Translations under genes and position numbers: made by a program | Notes under the pieces: model-generated | The model's database searches: none | Seen by the model: the letters and a program-made list of their open reading frames with translations, nothing else | What the model was told of the DNA's origin: nothing | From: Pseudogemmobacter bohemicus | GTDB taxonomy: Bacteria > Pseudomonadota > Alphaproteobacteria > Rhodobacterales > Rhodobacteraceae | NCBI RefSeq assembly: GCF_003290025.1 | Contig: NZ_QNHG01000002.1 | Span: forward strand, 124,001 to 188,000 | Reading direction: 5' to 3' | DNA length: 64,000 bases | In this document: one piece after another, positions 1 through 7,954 of the stretch | How positions within the stretch are numbered: position 1 is the first letter of the stretch | Layout: every line of letters starts with the position of its first letter

Positions 1-532
1 CGGCCATCCGCGACGCACAGGCTTCGGGCGTCCAGGGAATTTTCCCGGTGGTGCCTCCGGTGGCCTGGACGATCCGCACATCCGCAAGGCCCGGATGGTC
101 CAGCGCCTCGGCCAGCGCCAGCATGGTGCGCCCCCAGGTGACCGCAATCGTATCGCCGGGCCGCGCGAAACGGGTCAGAACCTGCGCCCCGGCTGCGCCC
201 AGCCGTTCGATCAGCGAGCGCTCGCCGCCATCCGACGGGATCACCAGGCAATCCTGCAACCCGAAATGGTCCTTCAGCGCCCGCGCGATGGAGAGGCTGC
301 GAAAACGGTCCTGCTCGATCTCAATACTGACAATGCCCCGCGTCCGGGCGTCCTGGAGATAGGCATTGACCGAGGCCCGCGACAGGCCCATTTCCTGGGC
401 AATATCGCTTTGGGTCATGCCCTCTTCGTAATAAAGCCAGGCCGCCCATAAAAGCGGGTCATCGCCATAGCGCAGAGGCATGACGCCACTTTCAGCGCGG
501 ATCGCGGGCTTTCCGGCAACGCGCGGCGCCAT
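1..532 (-). CDS. SorC/DeoR-type sugar-binding transcriptional regulator, C-terminus outside window
   Basis: The minus-strand frame starts MAPRVAGKPAIRAES and runs off the left edge, so about 177 residues are visible. Near residues 27-60 it has the helix-turn-helix typical of SorC regulators (WLYYEEGMTQSDIAQEMGLS), and the start of the sugar-phosphate-binding domain follows (TIAVTWGRTM). The start overlaps the stop of the upstream dhaL as TGATG, so it is the last visible gene of the polyol operon and probably its own regulator. Family knowledge: SorC proteins bind a phosphorylated sugar and usually repress. A second start, MPLRYGDD at about 482, is possible. The paralogue eryD lies at 42.6 kb and has a similar N-terminus (AAWLHYAGGLTQ). 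Confidence 0.85.
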   Translation of the reverse strand, partial: MAPRVAGKPAIRAESGVMPLRYGDDPLLWAAWLYYEEGMTQSDIAQEMGLSRASVNAYLQDARTRGIVSIEIEQDRFRSLSIARALKDHFGLQDCLVIPSDGGERSLIERLGAAGAQVLTRFARPGDTIAVTWGRTMLALAEALDHPGLADVRIVQATGGTTGKIPWTPEACASRMA

Positions 533-1215
533 CAGGCAAGTCCTCGCGCCAGCAGATCATGCATCGCCTCGATCAGGATCACGGCCGAGACCGCGCCGGG
601 ATCGGTATGACCGAGCGAGCGCTCACCCAGCCGCGCGGCTCTGCCACGGGACGCGACCATCGCCCGGGTCGATGCCGCCCCTTCGCGTGCCGCCTCAAGC
701 GCCGCGCGCATCTGCGAAAGCGGGTCTTCGCCACGCTCGCGCGCCGAAAGCACCGCCCGCGCTGCCGGGGCCCAGGCATCCATCATGGTCTTGTCGCCGG
801 GACGGGCCTTGCCGCGCTCGGTGATCCCCTCGGCAAAGGCGGGGATCAGCAGCGGAAAATCCGCAACCGTGATCTGCGGGCTGTCGCCGCAAAGCTTTGC
901 CGCCCGCAACAGCGCGCTGGCGTAAAGCGGGCCGGTCGTGGCCCCGACCGCGCCGAGAAACTCATGCGCGGCGCTGGTGAAGATCTCGCCCGGGGGGCCA
1001 TCGGCCTGGCTGACCGCCCGCAAAACCGCACTGAAGCCCGCCGCCATAGACGATCCATGATCGGCGTCGCCAATCACCCCGTCCAGCATGCCCAGCTCAT
1101 CGCGCGCCGCCATCATCCGTTCAGAGATGATGCGAAACAGCGTGATGATCTGAGCCGGACCGAGGGCGTCGATTGCGGGTTCCATCCGGCCATCAGTAGC
1201 CAAACCCCCGGCCAT
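532..1215 (-). CDS. Stand-alone DhaL-domain protein (dihydroxyacetone kinase L subunit-like)
   Basis: This 227-residue protein is a complete DhaL domain, the ATP-binding half of dihydroxyacetone-type kinases. The metal-binding GDADHG is at about 49-54 and PGDKTMMDA at about 139-147, both as in active DhaL. The start at 1215 is chosen because GAGGG lies about 7 nt upstream; MEPAID at 1185 lacks a ribosome site. It begins 11 nt after the fused DhaK-DhaL gene, so the operon carries two DhaL domains for one DhaK. No DhaM-type PTS protein is visible beside it, so phosphate should come from ATP. It may be a second L subunit, a stabilising subunit, or part of a kinase for another ketose; the sequence alone does not decide. 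Confidence 0.85.
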   Translation of the reverse strand: MAGGLATDGRMEPAIDALGPAQIITLFRIISERMMAARDELGMLDGVIGDADHGSSMAAGFSAVLRAVSQADGPPGEIFTSAAHEFLGAVGATTGPLYASALLRAAKLCGDSPQITVADFPLLIPAFAEGITERGKARPGDKTMMDAWAPAARAVLSARERGEDPLSQMRAALEAAREGAASTRAMVASRGRAARLGERSLGHTDPGAVSAVILIEAMHDLLARGLA

Positions 1216-1226
1216 GGCAAGCACCC

Positions 1227-2957
1227 TCAGCCGAGGCGTCGCGTGATGGCATCCGCCAGCGTGGTCAGGATCAGACAGCACGAGGTCGCGCCCGCATCCG
1301 GCACCCCGCGCGAACGCTCCCCGAGGCGGCTGGCGCGGCCAAGCTTCGCCACCAGGTCGACCGTGGAATCGCGGCCCCGGATCGCAGCCCCGGACATCTG
1401 CACCAGCGCCGGAGCAAAGCCTTGAGCCTTCGCGGCTGAAAACGCCTCTACCGCAGGGACGAGGCAATCGACCAGCGTCTTGTCACCAACCTGGGCATTG
1501 CCGGTCTTGCGCACGCCCTTCAGCGCCGCCGCCAGCACCGCGTCAAACCCGTCGGCATCCAGCGCCGGGCGACCCGCGACTTCCGCCGCCATCGCCTCGA
1601 ACATGAAGCCGTAAAGCGGGCCCATCGAGCCGCCGATTTCGCTCATCAGCACGTCGGACAGGATCGCCAGTGCCGCATCAAGGCTGGCATCCGCCGGGAT
1701 CCGCTCTGCCGCGCGGCCAAAGCCCTTGGCCATGTTGATCCCGTGATCCCCGTCACCGATCAGCCCGTCGATTTCCGACAAATGCGCCTTGTTAGAGACG
1801 ATAACCGCCGCCACTTCGCGCACGATCCCGGCGCTGCCCGCCACCGGAACCGAAGCGCCGGTGATGCTGACATCCCTCGCCACAACCTGCCGCGCCGCGG
1901 CCTTTACGGCAGCGTGGCGGCTTTGTCCCGCGCCCGCAGCAGTGGCGGCCGCCACCTGACCCGTCATCATACCGGGCGCTTCGGCGCCAAGGTCGAGCAG
2001 CTCTTTCATCTCGGCATCCAGCGCCATGATCGTCAGCGTGGCGCCGACCATCTCCAGCGAGGTGAAGTAATTGCCGACAAAGGCCTTATGGACATGGATA
2101 CCCTTCGCATCCAGCTGGCTCTCAATCCGGTCGTAAAGAACGTAAAGCTCGTTGATCGGGGTGGCACCAAGGCCCGAGAGGAGGACCGAAACCTCGGCCC
2201 CCTCAGCGAGGCCATGATCCTCCAGCACGATCTGAAGCATATCATCGGCCACCGCATCTGCGGTTTTCAAAGGCTCCACCCGGACGCCGGGCTCACCGTG
2301 ATGGCCGATGCCAACTTCCATCGTGCCCGGCTCGATCCTGAAATTCGGATGGCCCACCGCAGGCAGGGTGCAAGGCCCGAGGCCCACGCCGACCGAGCGG
2401 CAGGCATCAATCGCCTTTTGCGCCGAGGCGATCACCTCGGCAAGGCTGCCACCCTTCGCGGCCTTCGCGCCGCCGATCTTCCACATGAAAATCTCGCCCG
2501 CGACCCCGCGACGGCGCTCGCGTTCGGACAAAGGCGCCGAGCAGACATCGTCATTGGCGACAACGGTTTCGACCTCGATCCCCTCGGGCGTCACCATCTC
2601 TTTCGCCATGCGGACATTCATATTGTCGCCCGCGTAATTGCCGTAAAGCACCGCAACCCCGGCGCCGCCATCGGCCGCACGGATCGCATCGGCAAAGCTC
2701 TTCGCGGTTGGCGAGGAGAAGAGTTCCCCCACCGCCACCGCATCGACCAGATTGCGCCCGGTATAGCCGATAAAGGCCGGCTCATGCCCCGAGCCGCCGC
2801 CGGTCACAATACCAACCCGCCCCGGCTGCGGCGCGGAGGTCGAGACGACGACCCGCGGATTGGCCGGGTCCAGCCGCACAAGGCCGCGATGGGCGCGCAC
2901 AAAGCCCGCCACGGTTTCATCGACAATATCGTCGGGATCATTGAGAAAACGCTGCAT
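1227..2957 (-). CDS. Fused DhaK-DhaL ATP-dependent ketose kinase (dihydroxyacetone/erythrulose kinase type)
   Basis: 576 residues. DhaK occupies about 1-335: TGGGSGHEP at 52-60 and GIGHHGEPG at 216-224, which carries the histidine that forms the covalent hemiaminal with the ketose. DhaL occupies about 375-576 with GDGDHG at 401-406 and GDKTLVDCL further on. The start MQRFLNDPDD at 2957 fits the family (MKKFLNDP-like) and has GAGGCGAGG just upstream. The gene follows the dehydrogenase by 7 nt. In mycobacteria such kinases next to a DthD-type dehydrogenase phosphorylate D-erythrulose (DerK). From context I infer D-erythrulose 4-kinase; dihydroxyacetone kinase is the alternative. All key residues are present. 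Confidence 0.9.
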   Translation of the reverse strand: MQRFLNDPDDIVDETVAGFVRAHRGLVRLDPANPRVVVSTSAPQPGRVGIVTGGGSGHEPAFIGYTGRNLVDAVAVGELFSSPTAKSFADAIRAADGGAGVAVLYGNYAGDNMNVRMAKEMVTPEGIEVETVVANDDVCSAPLSERERRRGVAGEIFMWKIGGAKAAKGGSLAEVIASAQKAIDACRSVGVGLGPCTLPAVGHPNFRIEPGTMEVGIGHHGEPGVRVEPLKTADAVADDMLQIVLEDHGLAEGAEVSVLLSGLGATPINELYVLYDRIESQLDAKGIHVHKAFVGNYFTSLEMVGATLTIMALDAEMKELLDLGAEAPGMMTGQVAAATAAGAGQSRHAAVKAAARQVVARDVSITGASVPVAGSAGIVREVAAVIVSNKAHLSEIDGLIGDGDHGINMAKGFGRAAERIPADASLDAALAILSDVLMSEIGGSMGPLYGFMFEAMAAEVAGRPALDADGFDAVLAAALKGVRKTGNAQVGDKTLVDCLVPAVEAFSAAKAQGFAPALVQMSGAAIRGRDSTVDLVAKLGRASRLGERSRGVPDAGATSCCLILTTLADAITRRLG

Positions 2958-2964
2958 CCTCGCC

Positions 2965-3723
2965 TCACTTAACCGTATAGCCGCCATCGACCAGCAGGTC
3001 GGCGCCGTTGATCATTGCCGCCTCACCCGAGACGAGGAACACCGCCGCCGCCGCGACTTCTTCGGGTTCGGCAAAGCGGCCAACCGGGATCTGCGCCTTC
3101 ATCGCATCCCCCTTTGGCCCGTCCCAGGCCTTGCGGCCCAGATCGGTCAGCACAACGGTCGGCGAGATCGAATTGACCGTGATGCCGTGACGGCCCCATT
3201 CCAGCGCCAGCGTCTTCGTCACCCCGATAATGCCGAATTTTGACGCGCAATAGGCCACATGGCCATCAATCGCCACCGATCCGGCCTGGCTCGCGAGGTT
3301 GACGATACGCCCGCCTTTGCCCGCTTTGATCATCCGCTGCCCGACCGCCTGCGCCATCAGGAAACTGCCGGTCAGATTGACGGCAATCGTGCGGTCCCAG
3401 GCGGTTTGGCTCAGCTCTTCCGCCGGGGCGAGATCGACAATCCCGGCGCTGTTGACCAGAATATCCGGCACATCGTACTCCGCCGTCACCGCATCCAGCG
3501 CCGCCGCGACCGAGGCCGCATCCGTCACATTGCAGCTGTAAGCCCGCGCCTCCGCGAAGCCTGCCGCCAGCGCCGATGCCGCCGCAAGGTTCATATCCAG
3601 CAGCGCCACTTTCGCGCCCCTGGCGGCAAAAGCGGTCGCAATCGCCGCGCCAATGCCGGAGCCCGCGCCGGTCACGACCGCGACTTTACCAAGCAGTGAA
3701 AAACCGAAATCGGGGGCGGCCAT
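2965..3723 (-). CDS. GolD/DthD-family SDR polyol dehydrogenase
   Basis: A 252-residue classical short-chain dehydrogenase. The Rossmann motif is GAGSGIG near residue 19, NSAGIV near 90, and the catalytic YCASK near 160 with a serine about 13 residues earlier (NLASQAGS). The pattern HVAYCASK, ISPTVVLT and C-terminal DGGYTVK matches my recollection of GolD/DthD enzymes, which oxidise D-arabinitol or D-threitol with NAD+. The start at 3723 follows GAGGTG. It lies between the transporter and the ketose kinase, so the expected role is polyol to ketose (D-threitol to D-erythrulose is the best guess). Another polyol, such as L-threitol or an arabinitol, cannot be excluded. Confidence 0.88.
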   Translation of the reverse strand: MAAPDFGFSLLGKVAVVTGAGSGIGAAIATAFAARGAKVALLDMNLAAASALAAGFAEARAYSCNVTDAASVAAALDAVTAEYDVPDILVNSAGIVDLAPAEELSQTAWDRTIAVNLTGSFLMAQAVGQRMIKAGKGGRIVNLASQAGSVAIDGHVAYCASKFGIIGVTKTLALEWGRHGITVNSISPTVVLTDLGRKAWDGPKGDAMKAQIPVGRFAEPEEVAAAAVFLVSGEAAMINGADLLVDGGYTVK

Positions 3724-3765
3724 GCGGCACCTCATCTGGCTGTCGAAGGGAAATTCGGGAGAGGT

Positions 3766-3792
3766 GCGCCGCCGGAACCGGCCCGGCGGCGC
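3766..3792 (-). other. Intercistronic GC-rich hairpin after the binding-protein gene
   Basis: Perfect 10-bp arms GCGCCGCCGG and CCGGCGGCGC around a 7-nt loop, directly downstream of the periplasmic binding-protein gene and before the dehydrogenase. There is no T-run, so it is more likely an mRNA-stabilising or attenuating hairpin that raises binding-protein level over downstream genes. A similar hairpin sits after the second transporter's binding protein at 33.4 kb. Confidence 0.6.
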
Positions 3793-3800
3793 GGGTTGTC

Positions 3801-4796
3801 TTACTGACGTTCCGCCAGCAGAGCGTCGACGTTTTCAGCCGTCACCGGCGTCCAGGGCACGTTATATTCCGCGTCCTTGCCGCCATTCCAGGGCATGTCA
3901 GGATATTTCTTCCAGATCGGCGACATCGGCTCATAGCCCGGGATCGCCGAGGCAATCGCCAGATCCAGCGCGCCCTGGGCCTGTGCCGCGCCATCCTGGA
4001 GGATCGAGGCCATATCGCCCGCCTTCACGGCATGAAGCGCATCGGTCACGCCGTCGATCCCGGCAATGGCGAAATCCCCGACATTGAGGTTTGCCGCCTT
4101 GATCGCCTCGATCGCGCCAAGCGCCATCTCGTCATTCTGGCCGATCACCCCGTTGATTGCGCTGCCGTGTTTGGTCAGCCAGTTCTCCATCAGGGTCTGC
4201 GCCTCGGCGCGGCTCCAGTTGGCGGTCTGCTGTTCCAGCACCTTCACATCCGGGCATTCAGCCAGCGCTTTCTGGTTGCCCTCCAGTCGCTGAATCTGCG
4301 CCGACTGGCCGATCGGCCCCTCGATGATCACCACATTGCCTTTGCAACCGATCTTATCGAGGATGTATTTTGCTTCCATATAGCCGGATTCAACATCGTT
4401 CGAGCCGACATAGGCGGTCAGCTTGTCGCTGTTTACCCGTGTGTTAGAGCCGAAAACCGGGATCCCCGCCTCGGCAGCGGCATCAACCGCAGCCGCACCG
4501 GCTTCGATATCAATCGGCACGAAGATGATGGCGCTGTAGCCCTCGGTGATCATGGTCTCGAACTGTTCCTGCTGGACCAGCGCGTCATAGCGGCCATCGA
4601 ACACGGTCAGCTCAACGAGGCCCTCTTTCACCGCCGGATGGTTCTCGGCCGCATCAGCCCAGATCTGCATGAACTCGGCATTCAGCCCGTAAACCGCCGC
4701 CCCGATGCGCGGCTTACCCTCGGCCAGGGCGGCACCTGCCACCAGCGCCAGCGCGCTTGCCGTCACCATCGTCTTCGCAATCGTCTTCCTGAGCAT
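3801..4796 (-). CDS. Periplasmic sugar/polyol-binding protein of ABC transporter (RbsB family)
   Basis: 331 residues with a Sec signal peptide (MLRKTIAKTMVTASALALVA, cleavage around AALAEG). The type 1 periplasmic-binding fold is evident from EGYSAIIFVPID, GIPVFGSNTR, GQNDEMALGAIEAI and AGIDGV. The start at 4796 has GGGAGG 7 nt upstream; the longer reading MGGYR lacks one. It is the third gene of an ATPase-permease-binding protein set read leftwards. The substrate is inferred, not seen: a four- or five-carbon polyol, because a polyol dehydrogenase and ketose kinase follow directly. Confidence 0.9.
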   Translation of the reverse strand: MLRKTIAKTMVTASALALVAGAALAEGKPRIGAAVYGLNAEFMQIWADAAENHPAVKEGLVELTVFDGRYDALVQQEQFETMITEGYSAIIFVPIDIEAGAAAVDAAAEAGIPVFGSNTRVNSDKLTAYVGSNDVESGYMEAKYILDKIGCKGNVVIIEGPIGQSAQIQRLEGNQKALAECPDVKVLEQQTANWSRAEAQTLMENWLTKHGSAINGVIGQNDEMALGAIEAIKAANLNVGDFAIAGIDGVTDALHAVKAGDMASILQDGAAQAQGALDLAIASAIPGYEPMSPIWKKYPDMPWNGGKDAEYNVPWTPVTAENVDALLAERQ

Positions 4797-4855
4797 CCGG
4801 TATCCTCCCATGGATGGCCTTTGTGAACTCTCTGCCGCGCCCGAAGTCGCGCGGC

Positions 4856-5848
4856 CTATTCCTGTTTGTTGCGCGAGCGGTCCAGCATCACGGCCGCCAC
4901 GATCAGCGCGCCTTTGATGACCTGCTGGTAGTAGGATTCGACCCCGAGCAGATCGAGACCGTTATTCACCACCCCGATCAGCAGCGCCCCGATCAGCGTC
5001 CCCGAGACCCGGCCCACACCGCCCGCAAGGCTGGTGCCGCCGATCACCACTGCGGCAATTGCGTCCAGCTCATAAGCCGTGCCCGCCTGGGGCAGCGCCG
5101 AGCCGGTCCGCGCCGCAAGGATCATCCCCGCCAGCGCCGCCAATGCGCCCGAGATCACATAGACCATCAGCCGGATCCGCATCACCGGCAGGCCGGAGAC
5201 CTTGGCCGCATGCGGATTGCCGCCCACCGCATAGACATGGCGGCCGAAACGGGTCTGGGTCAGCACCAGATGCGCAACCACGAACACGCCCAGCAGCAGG
5301 AAGATCGGAATCGGAATGCCGAAGGCGCTGCCGGTGCCGATCCAGCGGAACTCGGGCGTCAGCGCAGGGATCGGGCGGCCGCCCGAATAAAGCAGCGTCA
5401 GCCCCCGCGCCGCCGAGAGCATGCCCAGCGTCGCCACAAATGCAGGCACACCAAAGCGCGAGACGAAGACCCCCGAAACGCCGCCACAGGCCATGCCGAC
5501 CAGAACACCGATCAGAATCGCCGCCGCCGCAGGCCAGGGCGCGCCGGGGATGAAACTGGCCGAGGTCGTCGCGAAAGAGGCCGCCACCACCCCCGCCAGC
5601 GCCACGACCGAGCCGACCGAAAGGTCGATCCCGCGCGTCAGGATGACGAAGGTCATGCCGATCGCCAGGATCCCGTTGATCGAGGTCTGCCGCAATACGT
5701 TCAGAATATTGCGCATTGTCAGGAAGTTGTCGCTGATCACGGTCAGCACCGCGCAGCACAGAAGCAGCGCAAGGATGATGCCGTATTTCTGAATGAGCTG
5801 AACCGCCCCCTGGCCGCCCGCTCCGGTTTTCGTCACATCCATCGCCAC
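4856..5848 (-). CDS. ABC transporter permease, RbsC type
   Basis: 330 residues with about 8-10 hydrophobic segments and the branched-chain/ribose permease signatures LTRGIDLSVGSVVAL near 70-85 and VVIGGTSLAGGVGRVSGTL near 265. Such permeases form the inner-membrane channel with the RbsA-type ATPase encoded just upstream. A strong GGGAGGG lies 5 nt before the start at 5848. The C-terminus ends in a short basic tail (LDRSRNKQE). It is closely spaced with its neighbours (28 nt and 59 nt), which supports one operon. Confidence 0.92.
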   Translation of the reverse strand: MAMDVTKTGAGGQGAVQLIQKYGIILALLLCCAVLTVISDNFLTMRNILNVLRQTSINGILAIGMTFVILTRGIDLSVGSVVALAGVVAASFATTSASFIPGAPWPAAAAILIGVLVGMACGGVSGVFVSRFGVPAFVATLGMLSAARGLTLLYSGGRPIPALTPEFRWIGTGSAFGIPIPIFLLLGVFVVAHLVLTQTRFGRHVYAVGGNPHAAKVSGLPVMRIRLMVYVISGALAALAGMILAARTGSALPQAGTAYELDAIAAVVIGGTSLAGGVGRVSGTLIGALLIGVVNNGLDLLGVESYYQQVIKGALIVAAVMLDRSRNKQE

Positions 5849-5876
5849 AAATCCCTCCCTCTCGCGCCCGCCCGCT

Positions 5877-7355
5877 TCAAACCGCGAGATGCAGCAGTTT
5901 TTCGGCCGAAAGCTCGCTCCGGCCCAGTTCTCCGGTCATGCGACCGTCCTTCAGCACGATCACCCGATCCGCCATGCCCAAAAGCTCATCCGTCTCGGAG
6001 GAGACCATCAGCACGGTTCCGCCCGCGCGGGCGAAATCCGACATCACGCGATAGATCTCGCGCTTGGCGCCGACATCGACGCCTCGCGTCGGTTCATCCA
6101 GTAAAAGGATGCGCGGTGCGGTCAGGAACCATTTCCCCAGCACGACCTTTTGCTGATTGCCGCCAGACAGGCTGGAGACCCCAAGCGCATCGCTGGCCGT
6201 CTTGATCGACAATTCGCCGATCATCCGCGCCGCCGCCTCGCGCTCGCGCGCGGCGCTCATCACGCCAAGGTTTGAGACCCGCTCCAGCGTGGTGAGACAA
6301 AGATTGTCGCGCACCGAGCCCGACAGCACGAGGCCCGAGCCTTTGCGATCCTCGGTGACATAGGCGATCCCGAGCGCGATGGCGTCCTTGGGCGACAGGA
6401 TCCGCGCCTCGGTTCCGCCAATACGGATCTGCCCGCCATGGGTCGTGGACAGACCGAACAGCCGGTCGAGGATCTCGGTCCGCCCCGATCCCATCAGCCC
6501 GTAAATGCCGAGGATCTCGCCCTTATGCGCGGTAAAGCCGATGCCCGAGACACCCCGGTCTGCCGAGAGCGCCTCGACCTCCAGCACCTTTTCGGTGCCG
6601 GGGGTGTTTTCCTTGACGAATTCCTCATTCAGCGAGCGCCCGACGATCAGACGGATCAGCTCTTCCTTGTCGATGTCGCTGATCGCGCCGTCCTGGACGA
6701 ATTCGCCGTCACGAAACACCGTATAGCTGTCGCAGATCGAGAATATCTCCGAGAGCCGGTGGCTGACATAGATCACCGCCCGGCCATTTTCGCGCAGGGC
6801 CCGGATGGCGCGGAACAGCTGCTCCGCCTCCGCCTCGCCCAGTGCCGAAGTCGGTTCATCCAGAATGATCACCTCGGCGTCAAAAGACAGCGCCTTGGCG
6901 ATCTCGACCAGCTGGGTCTGCGCGACCGTCAGATCCATCATCAGCGTCTCGGCGCGAATACCAAAGCCGAACCCGTCCAGCAGGTCCTGGCTGCGCTTGT
7001 TCATCGTGGCAAAGTCGATGCGGCCCAGGAAGCCCACAGGCTCGCGCCCCAGCCAGATATTCTCGGCGACGCTCATGGCGGGGACCGGTGACAGTTCCTG
7101 CTCAACCATGGCGATTCCATTCGCAAGCGCATCGGCGGGCGACGTGAAGCTGACCGGCTTGCCGTTGCGGCTGATCGTGCCGCCATCGCGGGCCTGAATG
7201 CCCATCACAATCGTCAGAAAGGTGGATTTCCCGGCGCCATTGCCGCCGCAAAGGGCATGAACAGAGCCGTGTTCCAGCCGGAAGCGTCCATTGCGCAGCG
7301 CTGGCACGCCGGAAAAACTTTTGCGCAGGTTCTCAACGTCCAGAACTGGCTGCAT
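5877..7355 (-). CDS. Sugar ABC transporter ATP-binding protein, RbsA type (two ABC domains)
   Basis: 492 residues carrying two nucleotide-binding domains in tandem, as in ribose-type importers. Domain 1: Walker A GGNGAGKST near 37-45, Walker B VIILDEPTSAL near 160. Domain 2: degenerate A-loop GLMGSGRTEIL near 285, signature LSGGNQQKV near 390 and LLLDEPTRGVD near 412. This division, with a full first and a modified second Walker A, is normal for the family. It is the first gene of the minus-strand operon, starting about 35 nt inside the AT-rich operator region at 7.39-7.47 kb. Confidence 0.93.
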   Translation of the reverse strand: MQPVLDVENLRKSFSGVPALRNGRFRLEHGSVHALCGGNGAGKSTFLTIVMGIQARDGGTISRNGKPVSFTSPADALANGIAMVEQELSPVPAMSVAENIWLGREPVGFLGRIDFATMNKRSQDLLDGFGFGIRAETLMMDLTVAQTQLVEIAKALSFDAEVIILDEPTSALGEAEAEQLFRAIRALRENGRAVIYVSHRLSEIFSICDSYTVFRDGEFVQDGAISDIDKEELIRLIVGRSLNEEFVKENTPGTEKVLEVEALSADRGVSGIGFTAHKGEILGIYGLMGSGRTEILDRLFGLSTTHGGQIRIGGTEARILSPKDAIALGIAYVTEDRKGSGLVLSGSVRDNLCLTTLERVSNLGVMSAAREREAAARMIGELSIKTASDALGVSSLSGGNQQKVVLGKWFLTAPRILLLDEPTRGVDVGAKREIYRVMSDFARAGGTVLMVSSETDELLGMADRVIVLKDGRMTGELGRSELSAEKLLHLAV

Positions 7356-7389
7356 CTCCCCTCCCCAAGGTTCCGACAGCGACGATCAC

Positions 7390-7465
7390 GACATTATTCA
7401 TTCGAGTTCGACTTTTGTAATAGAGGTCATATCTGACCTTTGTCAATCATGTAGTGAATAATGTC
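7390..7465 (-). promoter_or_regulatory. Operator/promoter region of the polyol operon with two inverted repeats
   Basis: An AT-rich island in GC-rich DNA just upstream of the ATPase gene. Outer inverted repeat: GACATTATTCA at 7390-7400 against TGAATAATGTC at 7455-7465, 11-bp arms 54 bp apart. Inner one: AGGTCA at 7424-7429 and TGACCT at 7434-7439. Paired distant operators around a promoter fit a SorC-family tetramer that loops DNA, and the operon encodes such a regulator at its end. No clean -35/-10 pair could be assigned. Confidence 0.6.
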
Positions 7466-7506
7466 CGACCGGCTGCTTTTCCATTGCGACAAAGGGGCAT
7501 TGGGCA

Positions 7507-7707
7507 TTGTTGCAGAAGTCAGGCCGTTGCCGGACGCCCCCCCTTGCCGCGAAACGTCTCCGGGCGATGCAGGCGGCACGCGACCTGATCATGGATCGCA
7601 GCGGGTTGCTCCACACGCAGCTTGAGAAGGCCGTGGGCGAAGCACCCCACAAGGTTCGGGCACTGCGGGAAGCCAAGCAGAAGGCAGACAAGGCGTTCTC
7701 GCTCTGA
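7507..7707 (+). CDS. Small unrecognised ORF, possibly a gene fragment
   Basis: A 66-codon plus-strand frame with a basic, helical C-terminus (RALREAKQKADKAFSL) that looks more protein-like than the usual shadow frames, but the N-terminus (CRTPPLAAKR) does not, and no ribosome site precedes the start. I do not recognise the family. It lies between the polyol operon's operator and an IS5-type element, a region that looks like a recombination scar, so the tail of a broken gene is the likeliest reading. Confidence 0.2.
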   Translation: MLQKSGRCRTPPLAAKRLRAMQAARDLIMDRSGLLHTQLEKAVGEAPHKVRALREAKQKADKAFSL

Positions 7708-7954
7708 TCCAACCCTGAAGAGATCAAGGAAGCCGCATGTCGGACGCATCTGAAACCACACCTACGAAATGGGTGAAGGGTAAGCGCTTGGCGTGCATCG
7801 CGTCCGCTGCGTGGTCATGCTGGCCGACAAGCCTAGTGTAAGCACACCAGCGGAACTTCGCTTGCTCGCTCCATCAACTGATAGTAGCGTCATCCGTCAT
7901 AAGCGCAAATGGAGGGAAGAGATGGACGGTGTGGTGACCTCGATAGCTCCGATG

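Noticed and set aside
532-1467. 311-residue version of the free DhaL
   Set aside because: The extra N-terminus overlaps the upstream kinase and reads as its shadow; the start at 1215 has a ribosome site and family-like length.
5889-7091. Plus-strand frames opposite the first ABC ATPase
   Set aside because: The minus strand carries two complete ABC domains; the plus frames have no recognisable motif.
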